Positions 32,424 to 42,078 of a DNA stretch of 64,000 bases are shown one piece after another (the stretch's first letter is position 1; each line of letters starts with the position of its first letter). A program made the position numbers and the translations under genes. The notes beneath the pieces were generated by a model. That model worked only from the letters and a program-made list of their open reading frames with translations. It did not search any database and was not told the DNA's origin. The stretch is from Prochlorococcus sp. scB241_528O2 (GTDB lineage Bacteria; Cyanobacteriota; Cyanobacteriia; PCC-6307; Cyanobiaceae), in contig JFLJ01000113.1 of the NCBI GenBank assembly GCA_000634115.1, positions 1 to 64,000 on the forward strand, in the 5' to 3' direction.

Positions 32424-32600
32424 TTATTTTGATTCAATCAATTTTAATAATTGGTCCATTTTATTCATCAATTTCTTTACTTCATCAGGCTGCGGTAAAA
32501 TTAATTCTTCTGTAACTGCTAGATGCATTTTTTTTAAGTTTTGCCTTAAATCTGTTAAATGCAACTTTACGTTTTCTTTCTTTTGTTTAACATCAGTCAT
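32424..32600 (-). CDS. Small helical protein (58 aa)
   Basis: ATG at 32600, TAA at 32424-32426. A basic amphipathic helix (VKLHLTDLRQNLKKMHLAVT) and a second helix (VKKLMNKMDQLLKLIE). It is 38 bases upstream of the lipoprotein gene, likely co-transcribed. Family unknown. Confidence 0.55.
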   Translation of the reverse strand: MTDVKQKKENVKLHLTDLRQNLKKMHLAVTEELILPQPDEVKKLMNKMDQLLKLIESK

Positions 32601-32689
32601 AGTATTAATATTTGAATTTTATTAAAATCTAAAGAGATTATTATCATATTTTGGAGGTTATTAATAGGAGATAATTAAAATTTTAGTTT

Positions 32690-33118
32690 TTAATTTTCAA
32701 TTTCATATAGTTCTCTTCCACCATAACAAAAATTTGTTGATAACATTTTTAGTTCCCTCTTATTAAATTGGATTAAATTTTTATTTTTAATAATATAATT
32801 TTTTGCAATAGCTTCACATTCTAATTTATTTCTTGCATGTTTAATAACCGGATAAAAATATGTAAATAAAGCAACTACAAACATAAATGTTAATAATGAT
32901 TTTTTGTCATTTTTAATTAATTCTTTAGATTTTTTTTTGGCTTTTAAAATTTTTATTAGTAATTTATCTGGCAATCCTATCTGAACAAATAAAAATTCTA
33001 CCCACCATGGAAGTTCTTTATCTTTATTTTTCTTTGGGTTTGAGGAAGTATTCATTGTCTTAGCTTGAAAATTTTGGTTTCTGACATCTCTGGGATCACT
33101 TTTTTCTTTTTTATTCAT
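32690..33118 (-). CDS. Membrane protein with basic cytoplasmic N-terminus (142 aa)
   Basis: ATG at 33118. About 70 basic residues (KKNKDKELPWWVEFLFVQIG, KILKAKKKSKELIKNDKK) precede a membrane helix (about 75-92, LLTFMFVVALFTYFYPVI). The outer part has two cysteines (LECEAIAK, NFCYGGREL). Family unknown. Confidence 0.65.
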   Translation of the reverse strand: MNKKEKSDPRDVRNQNFQAKTMNTSSNPKKNKDKELPWWVEFLFVQIGLPDKLLIKILKAKKKSKELIKNDKKSLLTFMFVVALFTYFYPVIKHARNKLECEAIAKNYIIKNKNLIQFNKRELKMLSTNFCYGGRELYEIEN

Positions 33119-33249
33119 ATCATCAAATATCTTATTGGAATATAGAAGGTTTATTTTGATTTGGAAACTATATTTTTATTTTATAAGTTTTAATTTAATT
33201 TATCTATGTATTTGAGTATTGTAAATTTGTATTTAAATAAAATTAATAG

Positions 33250-33519
33250 ATGGCAAAAAAAAGAAGGAAGTTAAATAAAGATTTCGAAAAAGAAATATAT
33301 TCATCAAAAAAAAATGTTGAATTAGTTTTAGCTAAAATCTATGATATCGACGACGAAGATATACAAAAAGAATATATGAGTGCATTTAATAGAGTTGTCT
33401 ATTTATATGATGAATTAAAAGAAGATTATGAACAAAAAGGCTTTAATGATAATTCAGAGGGATTCCTGAAAAATTATAAAAATGCTTTTAATCTTTTCGA
33501 ATCAGAATTTGAAATTTAG
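33250..33519 (+). CDS. Small charged helical protein (89 aa)
   Basis: ATG at 33250. A basic start MAKKRRKLNKDFEK is followed by acidic helices (YDIDDEDIQKEYMSAF and YLYDELKEDYEQKGF). Soluble. Family unknown. Confidence 0.6.
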   Translation: MAKKRRKLNKDFEKEIYSSKKNVELVLAKIYDIDDEDIQKEYMSAFNRVVYLYDELKEDYEQKGFNDNSEGFLKNYKNAFNLFESEFEI

Positions 33520-33526
33520 ACTATCC

Positions 33527-33733
33527 TCACCTTTTATAAGGTTTTACTGGTATTTCAATAAATTTACCTTTTTGGAGATCAAATTTTTTCTTTTTCAAAC
33601 TTTTTATACAAGTTGATTCTTTTCTCTCCCTTTTACAAATTCTTTTTATTTGGTAATCATTTAAAGAGAATGATTTATCCCCATATATGACCAAAGCAAA
33701 TATAAATAAACAAATATTTAATGCTGATTTCAT
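33527..33733 (-). CDS. Small secreted basic protein (68 aa)
   Basis: Signal peptide (MKSALNICLFIFALVIYG, cleavage near KSFS), mature part very basic with two cysteines (RICKRERKESTCIKSLKKKK). It converges with the 89-aa gene 7 bases away. Family unknown; the basic, disulfide-capable mature peptide is notable. Confidence 0.6.
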   Translation of the reverse strand: MKSALNICLFIFALVIYGDKSFSLNDYQIKRICKRERKESTCIKSLKKKKFDLQKGKFIEIPVKPYKR

Positions 33734-33772
33734 TAATTCTCTGGATGTTTAAGTATCTTTTATAAAGATAAA

Positions 33773-34051
33773 TTAAATACAATTATAATTATCTATAATC
33801 TTTTTTAATTCATTTTTAGTCAAGTCTGTTGAAATAAATACTTCTTGGGCTGTTTTCCCTTTCCTTGCTATAGCTTTATATCCGTTTATGGTTTTTACGG
33901 ATAATCTTATAGTCAATTTAGAAGATCTTCCTCTTACTCTAGATATCACAGCAGGAGTTATTGTCTTGATATTTATGTTAAGTGCTAATTTTTGAAGTAT
34001 CGGTATTAGACCTTCGATATAAGTACTATGGTTTAATACTAATCTACCCAA
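33773..34051 (-). CDS. DUF2103 family protein (92 aa)
   Basis: The core matches DUF2103: GRLVLNHSTYIEGLIPILQK, TITPAVISRVRGRSSKLTIR and GYKAIARKGKTAQEVFIST. The open frame extends to 34201, but that would overlap petN on the other strand; the TTG at 34051, just before GRLVLNHS, is the likeliest start. DUF2103 is described as possibly metal-binding; role unknown. Divergent from petN. Confidence 0.75.
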   Translation of the reverse strand: MGRLVLNHSTYIEGLIPILQKLALNINIKTITPAVISRVRGRSSKLTIRLSVKTINGYKAIARKGKTAQEVFISTDLTKNELKKIIDNYNCI

Positions 34052-34164
34052 TTTTTTATTTTTATTATATTTATAAAATTCTGTTTCTGAGAGATTAACT
34101 TTAACTAAGAAATGACTAAAAAATTTAGAAGTTCTGTTATATTTATATAAATTGTTTGTAACTA

Positions 34165-34266
34165 ATGATCTTTCAGATAGGTTGGGCGGCTTTAGCTGCA
34201 ATTTTTACTTTTTCAATTGCTATGGTTGTTTGGGGTAGAAATGGTGACGGTTCTATTGATGTATGA
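34165..34266 (+). CDS. petN: Cytochrome b6f complex subunit VIII PetN (33 aa)
   Basis: [20 protein letters not shown] and [13 protein letters not shown] are PetN along the whole length, including the invariant VVWGRNGxGSID end. It is a single thylakoid helix needed for b6f assembly. Start ATG at 34165. Its TGA overlaps the next ATG (ATGA). Confidence 0.95.
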   Translation: MIFQIGWAALAAIFTFSIAMVVWGRNGDGSIDV

Positions 34267-34403
34267 TTTCATCTTTTAATTATGAAATCTATTTAAGTAA
34301 ATTTCTTATTGTTACATCATTCTTTTTACTCATATTCATAACATTTGCCGTAATTTATATATCTTTTATTTCTTGGAAAGATAAGAAAAGATTGAAAAAA
34401 TAG
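34263..34403 (+). CDS. Membrane microprotein coupled to petN (46 aa)
   Basis: The ATG at 34263 overlaps the petN stop by 4 bases (ATGA), the classic coupling layout. The product starts [14 protein letters not shown] and has a strong membrane helix ([19 protein letters not shown]) and a basic end (WKDKKRLKK). It stops just before the convergent psb29. No known b6f subunit matches. Co-expression with PetN suggests a thylakoid location (inference). Confidence 0.6.
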   Translation: MISSFNYEIYLSKFLIVTSFFLLIFITFAVIYISFISWKDKKRLKK

Positions 34404-34406
34404 AAA

Positions 34407-35018
34407 CTATTTTTTTTGTTCTTTTTTCTTATCCTTTATTCTTAGTTCTTCAATTAATTCTTTAGCTTGTTTCATTTTGGATATACTGCTTTTGTAAATT
34501 CCAATATCTTTGTCTGCTTTATTAGTGGATAGTTTCAAATTATCAAAAATATCAGAAATGGTCTTATTCATTTCAGCTTCATTTGCCCCTTTAAAGTCTT
34601 GAGAATTTGAAATTAATATATAAACTCCTAAATTCAATATTCTTGAGGGATAAAGTTTAGAATCGCTTTTTTCTTTAAGTAAATTTAATATGTCTTTTGA
34701 TGATTTATTCTTAAATTCCTCTTGAGATTTTTGAGATATTTCTTTGATTTCACTCGATTTAAAATTTGTAGAACTGCATAAGGAATCAAATAGAAGATAT
34801 AAATGTTCCTCAGGGTTATACCCTTTCATTAATTCTTTGAATGTTTCAGTGAGACCAATACAAAAGAGATAATCTTGTGTAAATTCATTTTGATGATTTA
34901 AAAGATTTAGTTCTACGAGCATTTCATCTACTATTCTTTTGTATAATCCTGGAATAACGTATGGAAATTTTTCATAAAATAACTTTTTGCTATCTGAAAC
35001 AGTCAATTTTTCTTTCAA
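34407..35018 (-). CDS. psb29: Photosystem II biogenesis protein Psb29/Thf1 (203 aa)
   Basis: TVSDSKKLFYEKFPYVIPGL, RIVDEMLVELNLLNHQNEF, LFCIGLTETFKELMKGY and PEEHLYLLFDSLCSS match Psb29/Thf1, which stabilises photosystem II repair and interacts with FtsH proteases. A long C-terminal coiled helix ends in poly-Lys/Glu. Start is a TTG at 35018. clpP and ftsH are the next genes, so proteostasis genes cluster here. Confidence 0.88.
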   Translation of the reverse strand: MKEKLTVSDSKKLFYEKFPYVIPGLYKRIVDEMLVELNLLNHQNEFTQDYLFCIGLTETFKELMKGYNPEEHLYLLFDSLCSSTNFKSSEIKEISQKSQEEFKNKSSKDILNLLKEKSDSKLYPSRILNLGVYILISNSQDFKGANEAEMNKTISDIFDNLKLSTNKADKDIGIYKSSISKMKQAKELIEELRIKDKKKEQKK

Positions 35019-35099
35019 TTTTTTTATATGTAAACCTTAATAAGGTTAGCGTATGTTGACTCAATATCGTTAGTATCTAATAAACAAATAAATATTATT

Positions 35100-35687
35100 A
35101 TGATCCCTTTAGTTTTAGAAGAATCCGGTGGTAGTGAAAGAGTCTTCGATATTTATTCGAGATTATTAAGAGAGAGAATAATCTTTCTGGGAGAACAAGT
35201 TACTAGTGAAACTGCCAATAGAATTGTTGCTCAATTATTATTTCTTGAAGCAGAAGATCCTGAAAAAGATATCTATATGTATATAAATTCACCAGGCGGA
35301 TCTGTCTATGATGGGTTAGGTATCTTTGATACTATGCAACATGTTAAACCGGATATTCATACAGTATGTGTAGGACTGGCAGCTAGTATGGGCGCATTTT
35401 TATTGGCTGCAGGTACTAAGGGTAAAAGAAGCAGTCTTAGACATTCAAGAATCATGATTCATCAACCACTTGGAGGTGCAAGGGGACAAGCAAGTGACAT
35501 AAGAATTCAAGCAGATGAAATTTTATTTTTAAAAGAACGACTTAATACTGAATTATCAGAAAGAACTGGTAAAGATTATGAAACTATTAAAGAAGATACA
35601 GATAGAGATTTTTATATGTCTCCAAAAGAAGCACTCGAGTACGGATTAATAGATTTAGTCTTAGATAAGAAACCTGTCAAGGTTTGA
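35100..35687 (+). CDS. clpP: ATP-dependent Clp protease proteolytic subunit (195 aa)
   Basis: Catalytic triad Ser96 (GLAASMGAF), His121 (RIMIHQP) and Asp170, with the family's expected length. One of several cyanobacterial ClpP paralogues; it keeps the full triad, so it is not a ClpR. ATG at 35100. It converges with ftsH, 2 bases apart. Confidence 0.95.
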   Translation: MIPLVLEESGGSERVFDIYSRLLRERIIFLGEQVTSETANRIVAQLLFLEAEDPEKDIYMYINSPGGSVYDGLGIFDTMQHVKPDIHTVCVGLAASMGAFLLAAGTKGKRSSLRHSRIMIHQPLGGARGQASDIRIQADEILFLKERLNTELSERTGKDYETIKEDTDRDFYMSPKEALEYGLIDLVLDKKPVKV

Positions 35688-35689
35688 GT

Positions 35690-37603
35690 TTAACTTAACA
35701 ATTGAGGTGTTCTATCTTTCTCAGGAATGGTAGTGAATTTTGAAAGAATACTTACAAATTCTTCACCATCTAATGTCTCTTTTTCTATTAATAGATCAAC
35801 AATTTTATCCATAGCTTCTCTATTTTCACTGACTATAGAATAAGTTTCTTCATAACATTCCTTAACCATTACTCTTACACTTTCATCAATTTGTTTGGAG
35901 ATGGAATCAGAAACTTCACTTCTAGTCATCAAATCTCTACCAACAAATACTTCTTGATTACCACTTTCTAATGCTATGGGACCTAAATTACTCATTCCAA
36001 ATCTTGTAACCATTTGGCGTGCCATAGAAGCAACTTGTTGAAAATCGCCACCGGCACCTGTTGTTATTTCACCCTTTCCGAAAACAACATCTTCAGCAGC
36101 TCTTCCTCCTAATGCGCCCATTATCCTTGCTCTTAATTGAGCTCTACTAATGAGGGTTTGTTCATCATCTGGAGTAAACCAAGTTAAGCCTTTGGCTTGA
36201 CCTCTTGGAATGACAGTTACTTTCTGAACAGGATCATGTGCTTTCACAAGTGAACCTATAAGAGCATGGCCAACTTCATGGTAAGCAATTAATCTTTTGC
36301 TTCTCCCATCTGTTAATGGGGAACCCTCCATTCCAGCTACAATCCTATCTACAGAGTCATCAATTTCTGAAATACTAATAGAATCTTTTCTTCTTCTAGC
36401 AGTTAAGATTGCAGCCTCATTTAGTAAATTCGCCAAATCTGCCCCTGTAAAACCTGGAGTTCTTCTTGCAATACTTTCAAGTGTTAAATCTTCTTTGAGT
36501 TTCTTATTTCTCGCATGTACTTCAAGTATTGATAATCGACCCTTAATGTCTGGAGCATCAACAGTTACCTGTCTGTCAAATCTACCTGGCCTCATGAGAG
36601 CAGAGTCTAAAACATCAGGTCTGTTTGTCGCTGCAATAATTATTATTCCACTATTACCTTCGAATCCATCCATTTCAGTAAGCAATTGGTTGAGGGTTTG
36701 TTCTCTTTCATCATTTCCTCCTCCAATACCAGCACCTCTTTGCCTTCCGACAGCATCGATTTCGTCAATAAATATTAAACAAGGACTATTTTCTTTAGCT
36801 CTTTTAAATAGGTCTCTTACTCTACTAGCACCTACACCAACAAACATCTCAACAAATTCGGAACCTGATAATGAAAAAAATGGTACACCGGCTTCTCCTG
36901 CAATTGCTTTTGCTAAAAGGGTTTTACCAGTACCTGGAGGACCTACCAATAAAACACCCTTAGGAATCCTTGCTCCTACAGAAGTAAATTTTTCTGGTTT
37001 TTTCAGAAAAGTTACAACTTCTTCTAAATCCTGTTTGGCTTCATTAACACCTGCTACATCATCAAATACAACTCCTGTTTGAGCTTCCATTGCAAATCTT
37101 GCCTTTGTCTTTCCAAATTGCATTGCTTGACCAGGTCCTCCTGGCATCCCATTTGATCTCCTAGCTAATAATATTAAACCTCCAATTAAAATAGCTGGGA
37201 AAAGTAAATTCCCTAAAATTCCTAATGCAGGTGGAGCTGTTTTAACAGGATGTACATCAAAACTAATCCCCTCATTTTTTAAATTGTTTATAAGTTCAGG
37301 TGTTAATCCTGGAAGATCTACGCGCAATCTCTGGACTTTATTATCTAAATCTGAATCTATTGTCTCTATTACTGCATTTCTACCTCCATCAAAAATATCA
37401 ACTGATGTAACCCTTCCTGAATTAATATAATCTAAGAATCTGCCATAACTAACTCTTGCTACCGCAGAATTTCTTGGAGCAATGGTTGTTCCATTTGATT
37501 TGAGTGAATCAACATTGCTAGAGGATAAAAATTGGTAGGAAAGTGCAATTACTAAAACTATAGGTAAAGCCCATAAAATTAATGTTTTAAATTTTTGATT
37601 CAT
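35690..37603 (-). CDS. ftsH: Membrane ATP-dependent zinc protease FtsH (637 aa)
   Basis: Two N-terminal membrane helices (about 8-26 and 128-147), AAA Walker A GPPGTGKT (221-228), Walker [15 protein letters not shown] ([18 protein letters not shown]) and the zinc site HEVGH. The usual thylakoid FtsH length. Degrades damaged D1 and other membrane proteins. ATG at 37603. Confidence 0.97.
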   Translation of the reverse strand: MNQKFKTLILWALPIVLVIALSYQFLSSSNVDSLKSNGTTIAPRNSAVARVSYGRFLDYINSGRVTSVDIFDGGRNAVIETIDSDLDNKVQRLRVDLPGLTPELINNLKNEGISFDVHPVKTAPPALGILGNLLFPAILIGGLILLARRSNGMPGGPGQAMQFGKTKARFAMEAQTGVVFDDVAGVNEAKQDLEEVVTFLKKPEKFTSVGARIPKGVLLVGPPGTGKTLLAKAIAGEAGVPFFSLSGSEFVEMFVGVGASRVRDLFKRAKENSPCLIFIDEIDAVGRQRGAGIGGGNDEREQTLNQLLTEMDGFEGNSGIIIIAATNRPDVLDSALMRPGRFDRQVTVDAPDIKGRLSILEVHARNKKLKEDLTLESIARRTPGFTGADLANLLNEAAILTARRRKDSISISEIDDSVDRIVAGMEGSPLTDGRSKRLIAYHEVGHALIGSLVKAHDPVQKVTVIPRGQAKGLTWFTPDDEQTLISRAQLRARIMGALGGRAAEDVVFGKGEITTGAGGDFQQVASMARQMVTRFGMSNLGPIALESGNQEVFVGRDLMTRSEVSDSISKQIDESVRVMVKECYEETYSIVSENREAMDKIVDLLIEKETLDGEEFVSILSKFTTIPEKDRTPQLLS

Positions 37604-37709
37604 TAATTTACTGAAGTTAATTCGATGATTCTATAGTGAATCAGCTCATTTCGTTGATATTTCCTATAACTTTATGCTTATATAACTCTTGAATGTATTA
37701 GATTTATTG

Positions 37710-37919
37710 ATGAAATTTGTTATTAGGGATAAGGTTAAGTTGATTGCGCCAGTTTCCTACCTAAAGACCTCAGATAATATGCCAATGCTTAGACCACCTG
37801 ATCTTGTAGCTATTGATGAAATTGGAGAAATACTATCAATAAAATCTCCAGATACTGTTGAAGTAAAGTTTAGAAGAGGTTCTTTTTTAATTGATATTGA
37901 TAAGATTGAGAAAATCTAA
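37710..37919 (+). CDS. DUF3148 protein, CRR42-like (69 aa)
   Basis: KVKLIAPVSYLKTSDNMPML, RPPDLVAIDEIGEIL and VEVKFRRGSFLIDIDKI match DUF3148. The plant member CRR42 is needed for NDH-1 complex assembly, which is the best guess for function. ATG at 37710 is preferred to the TTG at 37689. Converges with the M16 gene, one base apart. Confidence 0.8.
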   Translation: MKFVIRDKVKLIAPVSYLKTSDNMPMLRPPDLVAIDEIGEILSIKSPDTVEVKFRRGSFLIDIDKIEKI

Positions 37920-37920
37920 T

Positions 37921-39138
37921 TTAAAAGTTTTTCTTCCACCTAGTACTAATTTCTAAACATATTTTTTTATTTCCAGAAATACTCAAAAAAGGTTTTGAAA
38001 AATACTTATTAATCAATTTAAGAATATCTAATGAAGATATTTCGTCTATTTTTATATTTAAATCTATCTCCGAAACCGGGAATATTCCATAGCTAATTAA
38101 TTGAAGTTTTCGCTGTAAAATTTCATCTAATGATTGATTGCCTAATAGAAAAGAACCTTTTAATTTTTCTTTAGCTAAAAATAATTCAGAATCAATCAAA
38201 GGGTTTAAAAGTAAATTTTTCCATAGGGATGATAAAAGTTCAAAAGCGAAAAGGGCATTTTTATTTGAAACTGATAAATAAACTAAAAATGGCGCATTTC
38301 CAAACCTAACAGGATTATAAACTCCCAGATCGTAAGTAATGCCATTCTTTTCCCTGAAAAGTTTAAATAAAGCAGCGCTCATTCCATAAGATAAATATGA
38401 CTCCAAAACTTTAAGGGGCAAGTATTCTCTACTTCTACGAGAACAAGTTTGGTTTCCTATCATTATGATTGTTTGATTTGAATCATTATTTATGTGATCA
38501 AATCTATTAATAGGATCTAAATTATGATTTGGAGGGCATGGGTTTTCTTCTAGGATTTTTTGATCTAATGTGCCTAAATTTTTTCCATTTATTTCTAAGT
38601 TGTTTGACATTATGTACTTTTCTCTAGTTTTGAAATTTTTAAATTCAAATAAAACATCTGCATATGAAATTTTCGAGACATCATTTACATTCCCTATTGT
38701 ATTGAAAGCATAAGGATGACTTGAGTAAACAATTTTTCTCCATTTTTCAAAACATATATTGAATGGATTTTCTTTATCTTTTTTAATCAAATCAATAGAG
38801 GATTTTTTTACTTTTTGAAATTCAATTTCCGAGAGAATTGGCTTATTAACTATTAAATCTAATAAAGGGAGTAATTTACTGAAATGTTCATTTAGGGATT
38901 TAATGCTTATCGAAATTCCATCTTCGAATATTTCCTGATTTAATTCTGCTCCATAGGATTCAATATATTCAGAAAGGAGGAAATTATCAAAGCCTTCACA
39001 ACCTCGGGTGAGTAATGAAGAAAGAATCTTATTTATACCTTTTTTGGTAATACTATCCATATCGCTGCCGCCTTTAATCCAAATTGAAGCAGTTGAAAAA
39101 TTCCTTTTTTTATGATCTAAATAATATCTTTTTGTCAT
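37921..39138 (-). CDS. M16-family peptidase-like protein, non-catalytic subunit (405 aa)
   Basis: Insulinase/MPP fold without the HxxEH zinc motif: the corresponding region reads ISSLLTRGCEGFDNFLLSEY. Retains the second half with EKNGITYDLGVYNP. Its ATG overlaps the stop of the upstream M16 gene by 4 bases, so the two form the classic alpha/beta-type pair in which one subunit has the metal and the other binds substrate. Confidence 0.85.
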   Translation of the reverse strand: MTKRYYLDHKKRNFSTASIWIKGGSDMDSITKKGINKILSSLLTRGCEGFDNFLLSEYIESYGAELNQEIFEDGISISIKSLNEHFSKLLPLLDLIVNKPILSEIEFQKVKKSSIDLIKKDKENPFNICFEKWRKIVYSSHPYAFNTIGNVNDVSKISYADVLFEFKNFKTREKYIMSNNLEINGKNLGTLDQKILEENPCPPNHNLDPINRFDHINNDSNQTIIMIGNQTCSRRSREYLPLKVLESYLSYGMSAALFKLFREKNGITYDLGVYNPVRFGNAPFLVYLSVSNKNALFAFELLSSLWKNLLLNPLIDSELFLAKEKLKGSFLLGNQSLDEILQRKLQLISYGIFPVSEIDLNIKIDEISSLDILKLINKYFSKPFLSISGNKKICLEISTRWKKNF

Positions 39139-40397
39139 TTACTAGGAGATGCAATTAGAGTGAATTTATTTCCGCTGCAATATTGTGTAATCTCTTTGAA
39201 ATTATCCAAATCACTCCAATATTTTAAATGACTTTGTAATTTGTTTATTGAGGATTTTCTCCCCCAGAGAAGTTCATTTCCAAAGAATGAAGAAAGTTGT
39301 GTAGATGTTTCTAAATTAAATACATAATTGCTTTTTACAATATTTATAGCTTTTTTAATTTCATCCAAAGTTAAAATTTCATGATTAGATATTTCTTCTA
39401 TTGTTTTGTTAATTTGCTTTTCTACTAAATAAATATCTTTCTTCTCACAAGTTGCTTCCAAGATAAATAATCCACCTAATTCACCTGCATTTACATCAAC
39501 ATATACTGATTCAACAAGATTATTATCTTCTTTTAAAAGTTTTACTAACCTGCTGTTTCTTCCTACAGAGAGTATTGAAGCTAAAATCTCAAGTCCAATA
39601 AGATTTTTTTGATCACTAAGATTCGGGATAAACCAAGCCATAAATATTCTTGAAAATTCTAAATTATCAAACTTAATTACCTCTCTACCATTTCTAATCT
39701 TTAGGGAAGCTATATTTTTTGGATTTTTTAAATTTGGATGCTTATAAACTGAATTTTTATTTATCCCCGATAGATCACTTTTTTCAAAGATTTTATAAAT
39801 TTCCTCTGAGAGATTACCAGCAACTGCAATACAAATATTATCGCTATTGTAGTATTTACTATGAAATTTCTCAAGGTCATTTATCTCCAATCCTTTGATA
39901 CTTTGCTCTGTTCCTAGTATTGAATTGGCATAATTAGAATTTAGCCAAACCCTATTTAAAAAGTAATTAAATAATTTTTCTTCGGGTTGATCATTTTGTT
40001 GTTTGATTTCATCAAGGACTACACCCTGCTCTTTTATAAATTCATCGGTATTAAAATTTGGAGAAACTACAATATTTGTCAAAAGAGCAAGTGATTCTCT
40101 AAAGTTATTAGGGGGAATGAGGACGTGGTAATGTACATCATCATAACCTGTTGAAGCATTGCTCAATCCTCCTAATGATTCAATTTTATGATCAAATTCA
40201 CCTGGCATGATTTTGTTAGAACCTTTAAAAATCATATGTTCTAGAAAATGAGCAGTGCCATTTTTATCAACTTCCTCAAATGAAGAACCTGCTTTACACC
40301 AAATATCAATGCTTATAAGCGGCAATTCTTTATTATCCACTAATACACATTTAGTTTTGCTTGAATGGGTGTAGTAATTAACTTCTCCTACATTCAT
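39135..40397 (-). CDS. M16 zinc peptidase, catalytic subunit (420 aa)
   Basis: Inverted zinc motif HFLEH (His50, Glu53, His54 in AHFLEHMIFKG) and a distal glutamate region (EQGVVLDEIKQQNDQPEEK). Cyanobacterial processing-peptidase type, related to plastid SPP and mitochondrial MPP. The partner follows with a 4-base overlap. Natural substrate unknown. ATG at 40397. Confidence 0.9.
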   Translation of the reverse strand: MNVGEVNYYTHSSKTKCVLVDNKELPLISIDIWCKAGSSFEEVDKNGTAHFLEHMIFKGSNKIMPGEFDHKIESLGGLSNASTGYDDVHYHVLIPPNNFRESLALLTNIVVSPNFNTDEFIKEQGVVLDEIKQQNDQPEEKLFNYFLNRVWLNSNYANSILGTEQSIKGLEINDLEKFHSKYYNSDNICIAVAGNLSEEIYKIFEKSDLSGINKNSVYKHPNLKNPKNIASLKIRNGREVIKFDNLEFSRIFMAWFIPNLSDQKNLIGLEILASILSVGRNSRLVKLLKEDNNLVESVYVDVNAGELGGLFILEATCEKKDIYLVEKQINKTIEEISNHEILTLDEIKKAINIVKSNYVFNLETSTQLSSFFGNELLWGRKSSINKLQSHLKYWSDLDNFKEITQYCSGNKFTLIASPSK

Positions 40398-40438
40398 TTG
40401 AATTTTCTATTTAAACTCTATTTTGGTCCTTTTTAACC

Positions 40439-41164
40439 TTGTTGTCTGAATCTTTAACTAAAACTAAATTAACAGACTCTCTTATTTTGGACTTGTTACA
40501 AAATATTAGAGAGCATAGATCTATTCTTGATAACCTCAAGAGTATAAAAGTTGATGCAAATCTCACTAATATAATATCCAATGAAATAGGTAGAGAACTA
40601 TATATTGAAAACGAATTTCATAAAGCAAAAGGATTTAGAAAGTTACATATCGAAGTTGCAGAATTTTCAAACAATCTTAAAATATTACACTGCGTTTTTT
40701 TCCCTGATCCTAAGTTCGATATTCCAATTTTTGGAATGGATTTAGTAAAAATAAATGATGTTGTTTCCGCTGCAATTGTCGATTTATCTCCATCATCTCA
40801 GAATCAAGACTTAAAATATGAAAAATCTCTTTCTGAAATTGATAAAAGTTCTTTCACTTTATTAAGAGAGATTCCTAAATGGGGGGGTATTTTTTCTAAA
40901 AATGTATTTTTTGCTTCTTTAAAAAATAATTCTGAGGAAGATGCTTTTTGCAGGTTAGTGGATGAATACCTCTCAATTTTAGTAAAATTAAGTAAGGAAG
41001 CTAAGCCTGATTTCGAAGAGAAAATTATTCAAGAGAGAATAGATTATCAAAAGAATTATTGCTTGCAGCAGATGAAAAATGAAAAGACTAGTATGGTTCT
41101 TTTAAAATATTTTGATGAAAAATGGGTGAATAATTATATAAAAACTGTACTATTTGATTTTTAA
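40439..41164 (+). CDS. pcyA: Phycocyanobilin:ferredoxin oxidoreductase PcyA (241 aa)
   Basis: FDBR family: [40 protein letters not shown] with catalytic Asp, and [17 protein letters not shown]. It reduces biliverdin to phycocyanobilin with ferredoxin. The TTG at 40439 (or the TTG at 40442) is the start. Phycobilisome genes are not expected here, so bilin probably serves a residual phycobiliprotein or signalling role. Stop overlaps the devB start by one base. Confidence 0.92.
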   Translation: MLSESLTKTKLTDSLILDLLQNIREHRSILDNLKSIKVDANLTNIISNEIGRELYIENEFHKAKGFRKLHIEVAEFSNNLKILHCVFFPDPKFDIPIFGMDLVKINDVVSAAIVDLSPSSQNQDLKYEKSLSEIDKSSFTLLREIPKWGGIFSKNVFFASLKNNSEEDAFCRLVDEYLSILVKLSKEAKPDFEEKIIQERIDYQKNYCLQQMKNEKTSMVLLKYFDEKWVNNYIKTVLFDF

Positions 41165-42078
41165 TGCATTTAAGAAAGTTTAAAAATTTATTTATTTATT
41201 TATTATTGTTTATCCCATTGTCTCTTGGAATTATTTCTTGTTCTAGTAATAATAAAACAAGTTCAAAGTTAAAAGAAGATATAACTGCAGATTTTATACC
41301 TCCTATTAAAGCCGTTGCCGCACTAGGTCAACTTTCTCCTTCGGGAGAGATCAGGCAATTAGCTGCACCGATAAGTCAGTTTGGCTCATCACCTCGAATA
41401 ATTGAAATACTAGTGAATGAAGGAGATTTTGTAAAAAAAGGTGATGTTCTCGCAATTTTTGAAAACAGAGAAAAGTTAATAGCTGATCTTGAAAGGAATG
41501 ATGATCTAATCAATACTATTAACAAAGAAATTTCCCTAAAGGAAGATCAAATAAAAAGGTATGAGTTGGCTTTGAGTAAAAATGCATATTCTTTTGTACA
41601 GTTGTCGCAGAGAAAAGACGAATTACTAAAGTTGCAAAAACAAAAAATTAACCTTATTGGAGACAAAAAAAATATCGAGATTGATCTTTTTAATTCAAAA
41701 TTAAGGAGTCCAATTGATGGTTTTATACTTGGGATAAATTCGAGGGTTGGTGAGAGGCCTAAAAATGAAGGCATATTGGATATTGGTTCTACTCAAAAGA
41801 TGGAAGCCCTAATAGAGGTTTATGAATCTGATATCGATAGAGTCTTTATCTCTCAGAATGTTGAATTGAGCAGTGAGAATGGTGGTTTCCAAAAAAATCT
41901 TAAAGGCAAGGTAATTAGGATTAGTCCTCAGGTAAAACAAAGAAAAGTTTTATCAACTGATCCAACTGGGGATGCTGATTCGCGTATTATCGAAGTTCTC
42001 GTTGAATTAGATAAAGAATCAATAGATATTGTTCAAAATTTTGCAGGAATGAAGGTGATTGCAAAATTTATTCCCTAA
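41164..42078 (+). CDS. devB: HlyD-family membrane fusion protein DevB (304 aa)
   Basis: A lipobox-like IISC (Cys26) after a hydrophobic start suggests a lipid-anchored form. The lipoyl/HlyD halves (IIEILVNEGDFVKKGDVLAI; LRSPIDGFILGIN) and a coiled-coil hairpin (about 100-175) follow. It starts on the pcyA stop (TAATG), and devC starts on its stop. In Anabaena DevBCA exports heterocyst glycolipid with TolC; the substrate here is unknown. Confidence 0.85.
   Translation: MHLRKFKNLFIYLLLFIPLSLGIISCSSNNKTSSKLKEDITADFIPPIKAVAALGQLSPSGEIRQLAAPISQFGSSPRIIEILVNEGDFVKKGDVLAIFENREKLIADLERNDDLINTINKEISLKEDQIKRYELALSKNAYSFVQLSQRKDELLKLQKQKINLIGDKKNIEIDLFNSKLRSPIDGFILGINSRVGERPKNEGILDIGSTQKMEALIEVYESDIDRVFISQNVELSSENGGFQKNLKGKVIRISPQVKQRKVLSTDPTGDADSRIIEVLVELDKESIDIVQNFAGMKVIAKFIP

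Noticed and set aside
34052-34201. N-terminal extension of the DUF2103 gene
   Set aside because: It would overlap petN, has no family similarity, and begins with TTG in the petN coding region.
36297-37082. 261-codon frame on the plus strand
   Set aside because: Antisense shadow of the AAA domain of ftsH.
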